Origin: Tissierellia bacterium
GTDB lineage: Bacteria; Bacillota; Clostridia; Peptostreptococcales; Acidaminobacteraceae
Direction: 5' to 3'
Assembly: GCA_012838225.1 (NCBI GenBank)
Contig: DUPT01000035.1
Span: forward strand, 1-56,539
DNA length: 56,539 nt
This document shows positions 1 through 13,446 of the stretch, in pieces. Under the pieces are notes generated by a model that searched no databases, was not told where the DNA came from, and saw only the letters and a program-made list of their open reading frames with translations. Each line of letters begins with the position of its first letter. Position 1 is the stretch's first letter. Both the position numbers and the translations under genes were made by a program.

Positions 1-60
1 AACCAGATAGTCCAATTGAATAATTACAAAAGGACCTGTAGTACGCTTTTAGTACGGTCA

Positions 61-108
61 CCAAAAAGCAAACCCTGAAACCAAGTTATATCAATGGTCT
101 CAGGGTTT
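61..108 (-). terminator. Rho-independent terminator after guaA
   Basis: Read on the minus strand, AAACCCTGA pairs with TCAGGGTTT, with the inner pairs ACC/GGT around one mismatch. A T-rich stretch (GCTTTTTGG) follows. It lies just beyond the guaA stop. The remaining 60 bases to the window edge hold no gene I can support. Confidence 0.8.
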
Positions 109-115
109 TTAACTG

Positions 116-3164
<3,049 letters not shown>

Positions 3165-3174
3165 TTATTACCTA

Positions 3175-3203
3175 AGATTATCACTTCATATATGGGCGGT
3201 CAA
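3175..3203 (-). promoter_or_regulatory. guaB promoter
   Basis: On the minus strand TTGACC is followed by 17 bases and TAATCT. The expected transcript start falls about 4 bases before the first base of the guanine aptamer, which fits the aptamer being the very 5' end of the mRNA. Confidence 0.7.
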
Positions 3204-3256
3204 GCAAGCCGAGCTAAAAAAACAGTCGCCCGGGCAAGATGTATCTTAAACGTAAA

Positions 3257-3285
3257 TTGACACTGATTAAATAGTCATTTAATAT
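3257..3285 (+). promoter_or_regulatory. Promoter with palindromic operator for the efflux operon
   Basis: TTGACA (3257-3262), 17 bases, TAATAT (3280-3285): a near-consensus sigma-A promoter for the five-gene operon that follows. A perfect inverted repeat ATTAAAT-AGTC-ATTTAAT (3266-3283) fills the spacer and overlaps the -10 box. That is where a repressor would act; the ArsR-type protein encoded second in the operon is the obvious candidate. Confidence 0.75.
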
Positions 3286-3318
3286 GGTATATGGCCAGAC
3301 AAATACCGATAGATTGGA

Positions 3319-4581
3319 ATGATTATGAACGCAAATAGACAATTTATAAAGACGATCATGGCCTTGCTGTTTGGACTGATCGGCTCTGGTGTGCTGCAGT
3401 TCGGGGTCGCCCTGTATATCCTGCGAGCCACCGGCTCATCCCTCTCGTTTGCCATGACGATGATCATCTCCCCACTGGTGTCGATCGTCTTCACACCGCT
3501 GATCGGTCATATGGTCGATCGCTACAACCGAAAAGTGATCGTCGCCTGGGCCCAGATCAGCTCGATCGTGGCACTGATCCTGTTTGCCGCTCTGTTTGAT
3601 CGAGTCGAGTCGATCCTGCTACTCGTCATCCCGGTGCTTATCAGCCTAAAGATCGCCGACAGCTTCTTTAGCGCCGCCTTCATGGCGGCTGTTCGCGGCA
3701 TCGTCTATGATGAGCAGATCAATCGGTTGCAATCGTTTATCAGCGGCTTTCAATCGGTCGCCGGCATCATCTCACCCATCCTTGGAGCCGCCTTGTATGC
3801 CATCCTTCGCATGCCGGTCTATATCCTTTTGGTAGCCAGCTTTGAGCTGATCGCGCTCCTGATCAATCTGTCGATCGACTTTGAGTTCAACCCCAAGGCC
3901 CGCTCCGTCAGTGAATCATCATCCGGCGGCGTCTGGCAGACCTTCGTCCAGGGCTTTGGCTATATCAAGACCCGGCCGGATCTGATCCGGATGGCCTTGG
4001 TGGCGATGCTGGTCAATTTCTTATTGACGTCCCAATCGGTCGGCGTGCCCCAGGTCCTCATCAACCTGTTCCGACTGAGTGACGCCCAGTATGGCCTGGT
4101 CATGATGGCCGCCTCGATCGGGGTGCTCGCGGCCTCACTCGTCTATGGCTTGATCGACTATGAAGCCAAACGTCCGATCATCTTATTGTATGGCGTCGCG
4201 ATGGCGATGGGCCTACTGTTGGCCCTGAAGGGACTGCCGGGCCTGCTCGGCTTTACCACCACAGCCGTCTTCTATTATTTCTTTGTCGTGATGCTTTTGT
4301 CGGGTGTGGTCGCCTCGCTCGTCAATATCCCGATGATGAGCTATCTGCAAAAGGCGATCGAGGACGACTACAAGGGACGGGTCTTTACGCTGTTTGCCAC
4401 CCTGGCCACCGGCCTCACACCGCTCAGCATTCTACTCTTTGGCGTGTTGTTCGATCATTTCTCGGCCGATTGGCTGTTTATCGGCACCGGTCTGAGCTTG
4501 ATCGGGCTGATCGGACTGATCTGGCTTAGAACACCCGCCGCTCCGTTGGAGGAAGCACATGAAATATCTGGTCAATCGTAA
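3319..4581 (+). CDS. MFS efflux transporter (drug:H+ antiporter type)
   Basis: A 420-residue membrane protein with about 12 hydrophobic helices. It has the MFS loop 2-3 motif as GHMVDRYNRK (about residues 62-71), so it is a proton-driven exporter of the macrolide-efflux/EntS-like group. The substrate is not evident. The ATG at 3325 (weak TGGA 6 bases upstream) is as plausible a start as 3319. It is the first gene of an operon with an ArsR-type regulator and an ABC exporter, and its end overlaps the regulator's start by 23 bases. Confidence 0.85.
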   Translation: MIMNANRQFIKTIMALLFGLIGSGVLQFGVALYILRATGSSLSFAMTMIISPLVSIVFTPLIGHMVDRYNRKVIVAWAQISSIVALILFAALFDRVESILLLVIPVLISLKIADSFFSAAFMAAVRGIVYDEQINRLQSFISGFQSVAGIISPILGAALYAILRMPVYILLVASFELIALLINLSIDFEFNPKARSVSESSSGGVWQTFVQGFGYIKTRPDLIRMALVAMLVNFLLTSQSVGVPQVLINLFRLSDAQYGLVMMAASIGVLAASLVYGLIDYEAKRPIILLYGVAMAMGLLLALKGLPGLLGFTTTAVFYYFFVVMLLSGVVASLVNIPMMSYLQKAIEDDYKGRVFTLFATLATGLTPLSILLFGVLFDHFSADWLFIGTGLSLIGLIGLIWLRTPAAPLEEAHEISGQS

Positions 4582-5578
4582 GAAAACAAAACTGCATGAT
4601 TATCTGACGATGGCGGCCTTTCTGCCGGCCAATATCCATCATATGACAGAAGAAAGCTACCGCCCGGAGGTGATCGAACGAGTCGAAGAGCTTCGGCGCT
4701 CGGTCCCGGATCTGGCCGACGGCCTGCTCGATTTTCGGATCGCCGATCGCTTTCTCTTTTTTGGCCTGCTGCGCCAACTGCCGGCCGATGTCATGACGCC
4801 CGCGGACTATCTAACGGCTGCCAGACGATATATCACGGACTTCGATGATGAGCAATACCTTCAGCGATTATGCCTTCATCTGGAGCTGCCCTACCCGGGA
4901 CGCGACCTCAACAGCATCCAGACCGTCCTGCGAGAGAGCAGCTTCGATGACCGGGAGAAATGGATCGGTCTGATGATCTTTACCGATCCCAAAACCTACC
5001 TGCTGCGCATGATCGATCGGTTAGATGAGGTCTTCGACGCCCTCGGAGCCTTCTATCAGCCACTCGAATCGACCTATCAAGAGAGACTCGAGCAGCTTGG
5101 TGATGACGAGATCATCGCCGACTTCCAGCTGATCGAGGAGACTTTCACGCAGGATCTCAGTCGATTTGGCGCCATCGAGATCGTGCCGACCATCTTTCAG
5201 CCCTATTCGGCCGGACTGTTCACCTTCAACGACCGGGTCCAGGTGGCCCTGGGCATCGATATGGCCGACTCGATCCGGCGCAAACGCCAATTCGATACCA
5301 AGCAAAAATCGGACTTTTTTAAAAATTTAAGTGATCCGACCCGCTACGAGATGCTGATGCTGCTCGTCAAGGGGGACTATACCAATAAACAACTGGCGGA
5401 TGAGCTGGGGGTGACCGCCCCCAATATCACCTATCACTTCCGAACACTCTTAAAGGACAGCCTGGTCAAGATCGACCTGGACGGCGAGAGAGCCCGCTAC
5501 CGGATCAACCGGGAGCACTTCAACCGGATGCTCTTGGAGCTGAGTGACGATCTGGACCTGAGCGGAGGGGCGAAATGA
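4559..5578 (+). CDS. ArsR-type winged-helix regulator with a large N-terminal domain
   Basis: 339 residues. The last 90 or so (about 249-325) form an ArsR/SmtB winged helix: FKNLSDPTRYEMLMLL, then NKQLADELGVTAPNITYHF as the recognition helix-turn-helix. The first 245 residues are soluble, acidic and helical; I do not recognise the domain. Canonical ArsR proteins are about 100 residues, so this region probably senses a ligand. No metal-binding CxC motif is seen. The start ATG has GGAGGAA 4 bases upstream, inside the MFS gene. The likely role is local repression through the palindrome at 3266-3283. Confidence 0.8.
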   Translation: MKYLVNRKKTKLHDYLTMAAFLPANIHHMTEESYRPEVIERVEELRRSVPDLADGLLDFRIADRFLFFGLLRQLPADVMTPADYLTAARRYITDFDDEQYLQRLCLHLELPYPGRDLNSIQTVLRESSFDDREKWIGLMIFTDPKTYLLRMIDRLDEVFDALGAFYQPLESTYQERLEQLGDDEIIADFQLIEETFTQDLSRFGAIEIVPTIFQPYSAGLFTFNDRVQVALGIDMADSIRRKRQFDTKQKSDFFKNLSDPTRYEMLMLLVKGDYTNKQLADELGVTAPNITYHFRTLLKDSLVKIDLDGERARYRINREHFNRMLLELSDDLDLSGGAK

Positions 5579-5612
5579 CGCCTGATATGACAGCTTTTGT
5601 TTTGGAGGAACT

Positions 5613-7352
5613 ATGTTAAAACACTATTCGGAATTTCTGAAACGAAATATCTGGCGCTATGTCGTCGGCGTCATCATCCTGCTGTTGGTCGATGTTTTTC
5701 AGCTGATCGTACCGCAGGTATTGCGCCGCTTTACTGATTCGCTGCTAGCCGGCTCGGCCGGTATGAGTGATATCCACCGGATCGCCCTCGTGATCGGTCT
5801 ACTGGCCCTGGGGATCGCCATCAGCCGCTTCCTATGGCGGGTCATGATTACCTGGACGGCCGTTTATTTTGAGGCCTGGATCCGCTCGAAGCTGTTCAAT
5901 CATCTGTCATGGCTGCCGCGAAAATTCTACCATGAGAATAAGACCGGGGATCTGATGGCTCATGCCACCAATGATATCCGAACGGTCCGCTTTGCCTCCT
6001 CGGGCGGCATCATCATGAGCGTCGATGCCTTGTTCATCTCGATCACGACGATCATCTTGATGTTTATCACGATCGACTGGAAGCTGACCCTGATCGCCTT
6101 GGCGCCGATGCCTCTGATCGCACTGGTCGTCTTCTATATGGGCCGGATCATCCACCGCAAGTTCACCCTGGTCCAGGAGGGCTTCTCGATCCTGAGTGAT
6201 AAGGTCCAGGAATCCTTTGCCGGGATCCGAGTCATCAAGAGCTTTGCTCAAGAGGAGCACGACCTGCGTGATTTCAATGAGAAGAACCAGTTGAACTATG
6301 AACGGAACATGTCCCTGGCCAAGACCAACTCCCTGATGCGACCGCTGGTCCGCTTTATCGGCAGCGTCTCGGGGATCCTGGGGATCATGTTTGGGACCCG
6401 GTTTGTCCTAAACGGTCATATCACGGTCGGAGAATTCGTCGCCTTTATCACCTATCTCGATATGTTCGTCTGGCCGATGATGGCCTTTGGCTTCTTCACG
6501 AATCTCATCCAGCGAGGAGCCGCCTCGATCGGCCGACTCAATGCCCTGTTCGATCAAACGTCCGACCTGCACGATGTGGCCGATTCGGCGGATCCGATCA
6601 ACCGAAGCATCCGGATCAAGGATCTGACCTTCACCTATCCCGGAGCGCTCCAGCCCTCCTTGGTCGATGTATCGCTCGATGTGCCCTCCGGCTCGAGCCT
6701 TGGCATTATCGGTCGGACGGCTTCGGGCAAGAGCACGCTGACTTCGCTGCTGCTTCGGCTCTACAATATCCCGAACAATACCATCTTTATCGGCGGTCAG
6801 GATATCAATCAGATCTCGATCGAGGATACCCGTGATATGGTGGGAGCGGTCGTGCAGGACCACTTCCTGTTCTCGACCAAGATCAAAAACAATATCGCCT
6901 TTACGACCGATCAGGTGGATGAGGCCAGAATGCTCGAGGCCTCAAAGACGGCTCAGATCCATCAAGAGATCGAGGAGTTTCCGCTGGGCTATGACACCTA
7001 TCTGGGTGAGCGCGGCGTCAATCTCTCGGGCGGTCAGAAGCAGCGGACCAGCATCGCCCGTCTGCTGTATAAGAGCCCCGATATCATGATCCTCGATGAC
7101 GCCCTGAGCGCCGTCGATACCAAGACCGAGGACTCGATCCTGCGCCATATCGAAGAGGAGCTGGCCGGTCGGACGACGATCGTCATCTCCCACCGCGTCT
7201 CGACGCTTAAGAAGATGGATCAGATCGTGTTTATGGACGAGGGTCGCATCCTCGAGCGCGGCACCCATGAAGAGCTGATGGCGCTTCAAGGTAACTACTA
7301 TCAGATCTTCCTAAAACAACAACTCGAAGAAAAAATCCAGGAGGTGGTCTAA
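5613..7352 (+). CDS. ABC exporter half-transporter, degenerate ATP site subunit
   Basis: 579 residues: six membrane helices (1-300), then an ATPase domain. Walker A is GRTASGKST and the signature is LSGGQKQR. Walker B reads MILDDALS, so the catalytic glutamate is replaced by Asp. That substitution marks the degenerate-site subunit of heterodimeric exporters such as BmrC, LmrC and TM287. The site GGAGG precedes the ATG. Its stop TAA overlaps the ATG of the next gene by one base, typical of partners made in equal amounts. Confidence 0.93.
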   Translation: MLKHYSEFLKRNIWRYVVGVIILLLVDVFQLIVPQVLRRFTDSLLAGSAGMSDIHRIALVIGLLALGIAISRFLWRVMITWTAVYFEAWIRSKLFNHLSWLPRKFYHENKTGDLMAHATNDIRTVRFASSGGIIMSVDALFISITTIILMFITIDWKLTLIALAPMPLIALVVFYMGRIIHRKFTLVQEGFSILSDKVQESFAGIRVIKSFAQEEHDLRDFNEKNQLNYERNMSLAKTNSLMRPLVRFIGSVSGILGIMFGTRFVLNGHITVGEFVAFITYLDMFVWPMMAFGFFTNLIQRGAASIGRLNALFDQTSDLHDVADSADPINRSIRIKDLTFTYPGALQPSLVDVSLDVPSGSSLGIIGRTASGKSTLTSLLLRLYNIPNNTIFIGGQDINQISIEDTRDMVGAVVQDHFLFSTKIKNNIAFTTDQVDEARMLEASKTAQIHQEIEEFPLGYDTYLGERGVNLSGGQKQRTSIARLLYKSPDIMILDDALSAVDTKTEDSILRHIEEELAGRTTIVISHRVSTLKKMDQIVFMDEGRILERGTHEELMALQGNYYQIFLKQQLEEKIQEVV

Positions 7353-9283
7353 TGGATCGTTTCCAAGAACAAACCATTGAGAAAACCTTTGATTTAAAGC
7401 TGATGCAGAAGCTATGGGTCTATACCAAGAAATACTTTTGGTTGCTCGTTCTGGCTTCGCTGCTGCTGCTTCTCAGCACCGGGGCCGACCTGTATCGCCC
7501 CTACCTGATCAAAAATATCATCGACGACTATCTGACGACCGATTCGGTCGGTCTGACAGAATCATCCGGCGGCTTTGTCGCCGGTGATACCAGCTACCGC
7601 TTCGACCGTTCGGCCGACAGCCCGCGGCTCGAGACCGAGACGATCATCACCGCTGATGGCAGCCATCAGCTGAGCCCCGGCGAGCTCGATGGCCTAAGGA
7701 CATATAAAATCAATTCCATCATGCGCTACGGCTTCATCCTGCTGGCCGTGGTCCTGGCCGCCTTTGCCGCCACCTACTTCCAGCAGATCGTGCTCAACTT
7801 CGTCGGTGAAAAGGTCATCTATCAGATCCGGAGCGATCTGTTCCAACACCTGGAGAAGATGGACCTGCGCTTCTATGAGAACAATCCGGTCGGACGACTC
7901 GTCACCCGGATGACCAATGATCTCGACAATATCAATCAACTCTACACCGAGGTCGTCGTCACCTTCTTAAGTGATGTGGCGATCGTCGGCGGCAGCATGG
8001 TCATGATGCTGGTGCTCGATTGGCGCTTGGCACTGGTCAGCTTTTCGGTCCTGCCGATTATGGCGATCTCGACGCTGATCTTTCGCAAGGAGATCCGCAA
8101 GGCCTATCGGCTGGTCCGACTTAAGCTTACCAAGATCAACACCAACCTCAATGAAAACTTTATGGGCATGAAGACCATCCAGATCTTTAACCAGGAGGAG
8201 AGCTTCATCCGCCGCTTCGATGAGACCAATACCGAATACCGCGAGGCCTCGCTAAAAGAGCTCTATGTCTATGCGGTGTTTCGTCCCCTGCTAAACCTGC
8301 TCTACTATGCAGCACTTATCCTCGTGCTGTGGTATGGCGGCTCAAGAGTCCTGGGTCGACAGATCGAGGTCGGGGTACTCGTCGCCTATACGCTCTACCT
8401 CAAGCAGCTGTTCAATCCGATCATGGAGCTGGCCGAGAAGTTCAATATCATGCAGTCGGCCATGACCTCGATCGAGCGGATCTTCCTGCTGTTTCAACAA
8501 GACGAGGGGGTCAAGAATACCAAGAGCCTGCCGGTGACGGAATTGAAGGGAGATGTCGAATTCCGAAATGTCGATTTCTCCTATGTCGCGGATGAACCGA
8601 TCCTAAAGAATGTCTCGTTCACGGCCAAGGCCGGTCAAACGATCGCCTTTGTCGGAGCGACCGGCTCCGGTAAGAGCACCATCATCAATCTCCTGACTAG
8701 GCTCTATGACGTCGATCAGGGACAGATCCTGATCGATGGCATCGATATCCGAGACTACGATAAGCATGAGCTGCGTCAAAAGATATCGCCGGTCCTCCAA
8801 GACGTCTACCTGTTCAGCGGTGATATCCGAAACAATATCAAGCTGCTGACCCCCGGGATCACGGATGAAGCCGTCATGCAGGCGGCCGAGTTCGTCAATG
8901 CCGACCGGATCATCAAGCGCTTCCCCAACGGGCTCGATCAGCCGGTGACCGAGGGCGGAGCCACCTTCAGCCAAGGCGAGCGTCAGCTGCTGAGCTTTGC
9001 CCGGGCGATCGTGCACGACCCGGATATCTTGATCCTGGACGAAGCCACTTCGAATATCGATACCGAGACGGAGCTGCTGATCCAAGACGCCATCAGCAAG
9101 GTCGTCAAAAACCGAACGACCTTTGTCGTGGCTCACCGTCTCTCGACCATCCAAAACGCCGATCAAATCATTGTCGTCCATAAGGGCGAGATCTATGAAC
9201 GCGGTACCCATGAACAACTCCTGGCCAATGAGGGTCTCTACTATGATCTCTATCAACTCCAATACCAAGAAACCATCGCTTAG
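7352..9283 (+). CDS. ABC exporter half-transporter, catalytic subunit
   Basis: 643 residues: membrane domain with an extra loop of about 55 residues between helices 1 and 2 (residues 65-120), then an ATPase. Walker A is GATGSGKST and Walker B is LILDEATS with the catalytic Glu present. The signature is altered to FSQGERQ. A normal Walker site here with an altered signature is the exact complement of the preceding subunit, so the pair should have one active and one degenerate ATP site. The insertion between helices 1 and 2 is as in BmrD/LmrD-type partners. Probable multidrug or lipid exporter. Confidence 0.93.
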   Translation: MDRFQEQTIEKTFDLKLMQKLWVYTKKYFWLLVLASLLLLLSTGADLYRPYLIKNIIDDYLTTDSVGLTESSGGFVAGDTSYRFDRSADSPRLETETIITADGSHQLSPGELDGLRTYKINSIMRYGFILLAVVLAAFAATYFQQIVLNFVGEKVIYQIRSDLFQHLEKMDLRFYENNPVGRLVTRMTNDLDNINQLYTEVVVTFLSDVAIVGGSMVMMLVLDWRLALVSFSVLPIMAISTLIFRKEIRKAYRLVRLKLTKINTNLNENFMGMKTIQIFNQEESFIRRFDETNTEYREASLKELYVYAVFRPLLNLLYYAALILVLWYGGSRVLGRQIEVGVLVAYTLYLKQLFNPIMELAEKFNIMQSAMTSIERIFLLFQQDEGVKNTKSLPVTELKGDVEFRNVDFSYVADEPILKNVSFTAKAGQTIAFVGATGSGKSTIINLLTRLYDVDQGQILIDGIDIRDYDKHELRQKISPVLQDVYLFSGDIRNNIKLLTPGITDEAVMQAAEFVNADRIIKRFPNGLDQPVTEGGATFSQGERQLLSFARAIVHDPDILILDEATSNIDTETELLIQDAISKVVKNRTTFVVAHRLSTIQNADQIIVVHKGEIYERGTHEQLLANEGLYYDLYQLQYQETIA

Positions 9284-10223
9284 CCCCTTTATTCGGGGCA
9301 GCCTGTACTCGATGCTGGCGGCCATCATCTATGGTCTGAGCTATGTCTTTACCAAGAATATCTCCAACTATTATTCGCCCATGACCATCATTGGTTGGCG
9401 CTTTCTGGTCGCCTTTATCGTCATGGAGCTGATGCGCCGGTTTGGGATCATTCGAGTGGATTATCGCGGCAAGGACATCCGGGCGCTTCTGCGCCTGGTG
9501 TTTTTGTACCCGGTGATCTATTTTATCGCCGAGACCTTTGGTATCCGGTTGACGACCGCTTCCGAATCAGGCATCGTGATCGCAACGATCCCGGTGGCGA
9601 CACTGGCCCTCTCAGCGATCATCCTCAAAGAAAAACCGACCCTTTATCAGATGATCGGGATCGGCACCTCCACCGTCGGTATCTTTTTGATTGTGCTCTC
9701 CCAATCGCTTTCGGCCTCGCTTCATATCGTGGGCTATCTGGCGCTGATCACGGCGGTCTTCGCCTACGCTCTGTTTGCCGTCCGATTGATCCAGGAGACG
9801 ACCTTTTCGACGCTGGAAAAAACGTATACCATGATGGCGGTGGCCGCCGGGGTATTCTTTCCGATGGCCCTGATCGAACACAGCTTGGGCGGCAGTCTCG
9901 GGCTGTTTCTCAGCCTGCCGTTTCGGGATATGGCTTTTCTTGGCACCCTGGCCTACCTGGCTCTGGGAAGCTCGGTCATTGCCTTTTTCGCTTCCAACCG
10001 GGCGCTGGAGCTCCTGGGACCGAACCAATCGTCCACCTGGGGCGGGGTGTCGACCATCATCACCCTCAGTGCCTCGGTCCTGATCCTAAAAGAGCCATTT
10101 GGCATCGGCCAGATCCTAGCGGCCGCCTTAGTCGTCGGCGGGGTCTACATCGCCAATGTCGGCATCATGCGCCAGGAGCGGCGAAAAGCCCTCGCCGAGC
10201 AAACGATCGAACCCAAAATATAG
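9243..10223 (+). CDS. EamA/DMT-family transporter
   Basis: 326 residues with ten predicted membrane helices in two EamA repeats (about 17-150 and 165-305), as in the RhaT/YdcZ-type drug/metabolite transporter superfamily. I chose ATG 9243 (MISINSNTKK) because GAGGG stands 8 bases upstream. This start overlaps the ABC gene by 41 bases. Last gene of the efflux operon; the substrate is unknown. Confidence 0.85.
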   Translation: MISINSNTKKPSLSPFIRGSLYSMLAAIIYGLSYVFTKNISNYYSPMTIIGWRFLVAFIVMELMRRFGIIRVDYRGKDIRALLRLVFLYPVIYFIAETFGIRLTTASESGIVIATIPVATLALSAIILKEKPTLYQMIGIGTSTVGIFLIVLSQSLSASLHIVGYLALITAVFAYALFAVRLIQETTFSTLEKTYTMMAVAAGVFFPMALIEHSLGGSLGLFLSLPFRDMAFLGTLAYLALGSSVIAFFASNRALELLGPNQSSTWGGVSTIITLSASVLILKEPFGIGQILAAALVVGGVYIANVGIMRQERRKALAEQTIEPKI

Positions 10224-10230
10224 GCTAGAA

Positions 10231-10262
10231 AAAAGGGATCCCAATGAGAGGATCCCTTAGCT
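10231..10262. terminator. Bidirectional terminator
   Basis: AAGGGATCC (10233-10241) pairs with GGATCCCTT (10250-10258) around an 8-base loop. T-runs follow on both strands: TTTTTT on the minus side, a broken T-run on the plus side. It ends the efflux operon and the csbD-like gene. Confidence 0.85.
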
Positions 10263-10278
10263 TTTGTTTAGCACATTT

Positions 10279-10518
10279 TTATTTGTATTCGGGGTACTCG
10301 CGAGTGAATTCGTCGTATTCAGCTTCCCACTTGGCATCGCCGTAGTGATCTTTGACTTTGGCTTTGATCTTTTCGGCTTTACCTTCCATTTCCAGGAAGT
10401 CGTCGTCGGTCAGCCAACCCCATTTTTCTTTCATCCAGCCCTTGGCTTGGTCAAACTTGTTTTCAACCTTATCGCCCATATGGTCGACGCGGTCTTTCAT
10501 ATCAGGATCTCTGTTCAT
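10279..10518 (-). CDS. CsbD-family stress protein
   Basis: 79 residues, very hydrophilic and lysine/acid rich, with the CsbD pattern W-G-x-L-T-DDDF-x-x-x-x-G (WGWLTDDDFLEMEGKAEK). CsbD proteins are abundant general-stress proteins of unknown mechanism. The ATG follows GGAGG. The sequence shares the LTDDDF..G core with the three repeats of the protein at 21473-22687. Confidence 0.9.
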   Translation of the reverse strand: MNRDPDMKDRVDHMGDKVENKFDQAKGWMKEKWGWLTDDDFLEMEGKAEKIKAKVKDHYGDAKWEAEYDEFTREYPEYK

Positions 10519-10562
10519 CGTGTCCTCCTAAAAGTTATCTGGTTGATCCCTACACTCACATT

Positions 10563-10588
10563 ATGCCCCGGACGGGTTTTGCTCAAAC
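10563..10588 (-). promoter_or_regulatory. Candidate sigma-B-type promoter of the csbD-like gene
   Basis: On the minus strand GTTTGA is followed by 14 bases and GGGCAT. The sigma-B consensus is GTTTAA, 12-14 bases, GGGTAT, so this has one mismatch in each box. No sigma-A promoter with normal spacing is apparent in this leader. Confidence 0.45.
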
Positions 10589-10678
10589 AAAAAAACCGGC
10601 TTCTACTTTTTCTCGGGTGGATTCGGTCCCGCCGTTGCAAGCCTTGAGCGATTTAAAAAATATTTTTTAATATTCCAC

Positions 10679-10707
10679 TAAAAAAGGAGCCTCGGCTTGA
10701 GACTCCT
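10679..10707 (-). terminator. Terminator after groEL
   Basis: On the minus strand AGGAGTCTC pairs with GAGGCTCCT (one G-U) around the loop AAGCC, followed by seven T. Confidence 0.9.
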
Positions 10708-10718
10708 CTTCTTTTAGG

Positions 10719-12604
<1,886 letters not shown>

Positions 12605-12651
12605 ACTCACTTACCTCCTTAGTTTACCGATAGTATTCTACTTGATACGCC

Positions 12652-13323
12652 CTAGCGAATCAAGTGATAGACGATGACGAGAAGGACAGCCGGTAGAAAA
12701 TTGGCGGTCCGGATCCTACCGGGGACGAACATATTGATGGCGATGGCCACGATCAACAGGCCACCGGTGGCGTTGATATCACGCAGCATCTCCGGTGTGA
12801 TAAAGGGATCGAGCAGGCCGGCCAGAAGCGTAAAGGTGCCTTGAAAGATCAGCACACTCACAGCTGACAAGGCCACCCCGATGCCCATCGTCGAGGCCAA
12901 GACCAGTGACACGACAAAGTCGATGACTGATTTTAGAAAGAGGATGGTATGCACTCCCTCGACTCCGCTTTGGATCGGACCGAGGATACTCATCGAGCCG
13001 ATACAAAACAAGATGGTAGCCGTGACAAAGCCGGCTGCGATCGGTTGGCCGCTAAAGCGCTTCTCCAAGCGCTCCCCCATTACCTCCAGATGGTGATGGA
13101 TCCGCCCGAGCTCGCCGATCAAGCCACCGAGAACGATGGCGATCAGGACGATCAGAACGTCTCTTGCCTCCAAGGCCATTTGAGTTCCAATTAAAAACAC
13201 CACCAGGCCTATGCCCTGGAGGATGGTGTGGGCGGTGCTGTCGTTTAAGGCTTTCTTACCGATAGTGCCTATCAATCCGCCGGCGATGATCGCCGCCGTG
13301 TTTACCAGTGTTCCCGTCATCAT
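12652..13323 (-). CDS. DUF554 family membrane protein
   Basis: 223 residues, about seven hydrophobic helices, with the family's N-terminal TGTLVNTAAIIAGGLIG and C-terminal NMFVPGRIRTANFLPA. Function is not known; E. coli YqgA and B. subtilis YdfK are relatives. It begins with two adjacent ATG codons (13323 and 13320), and GGAG lies 10 bases upstream. It is the first gene of a probable operon with groES-groEL, an unusual pairing. Confidence 0.85.
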   Translation of the reverse strand: MMTGTLVNTAAIIAGGLIGTIGKKALNDSTAHTILQGIGLVVFLIGTQMALEARDVLIVLIAIVLGGLIGELGRIHHHLEVMGERLEKRFSGQPIAAGFVTATILFCIGSMSILGPIQSGVEGVHTILFLKSVIDFVVSLVLASTMGIGVALSAVSVLIFQGTFTLLAGLLDPFITPEMLRDINATGGLLIVAIAINMFVPGRIRTANFLPAVLLVIVYHLIR

Positions 13324-13347
13324 TTTACGTTATCTCCACTATATATA

Positions 13348-13373
13348 ATACCATATTTCGCCGGGAATTAAAC
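13348..13373 (-). promoter_or_regulatory. Candidate promoter of DUF554-groESL
   Basis: On the minus strand GTTTAA, 14 bases, TGGTAT: sigma-B-like with a perfect -35 and one mismatch in the -10. The overlapping TGGTATTAT could instead act as an extended -10 for sigma-A. No CIRCE repeat (TTAGCACTC...GAGTGCTAA) is present. Confidence 0.4.
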
Positions 13374-13409
13374 ATCACTTTATTGGTGGGGCTTGGCGCT
13401 TTAGGACAT

Positions 13410-13435
13410 GAAAAAAAGGGGCTTGGCGCCCCTTT
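13410..13435 (-). terminator. Terminator after gdhA
   Basis: On the minus strand AAAGGGGC pairs with GCCCCTTT around GCCAA, followed by a run of T. Confidence 0.9.
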
Positions 13436-13446
13436 CAAACAGTCTT

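Noticed and set aside
8603-10228. Long open frames antisense or in alternative frames of the ABC and EamA genes
   Set aside because: They shadow well-supported genes, have no ribosome sites and show low-complexity Asp/Ile/Arg-rich translations typical of antisense frames.
12605-12651. CIRCE/HrcA operator for groES
   Set aside because: No TTAGCACTC...GAGTGCTAA repeat is present here or upstream of the DUF554 gene.
13388-13429. 12-base direct repeat GGGGCTTGGCGC, 30 bases apart
   Set aside because: Only two copies, one being part of the gdhA terminator; no array or insertion-sequence ends.
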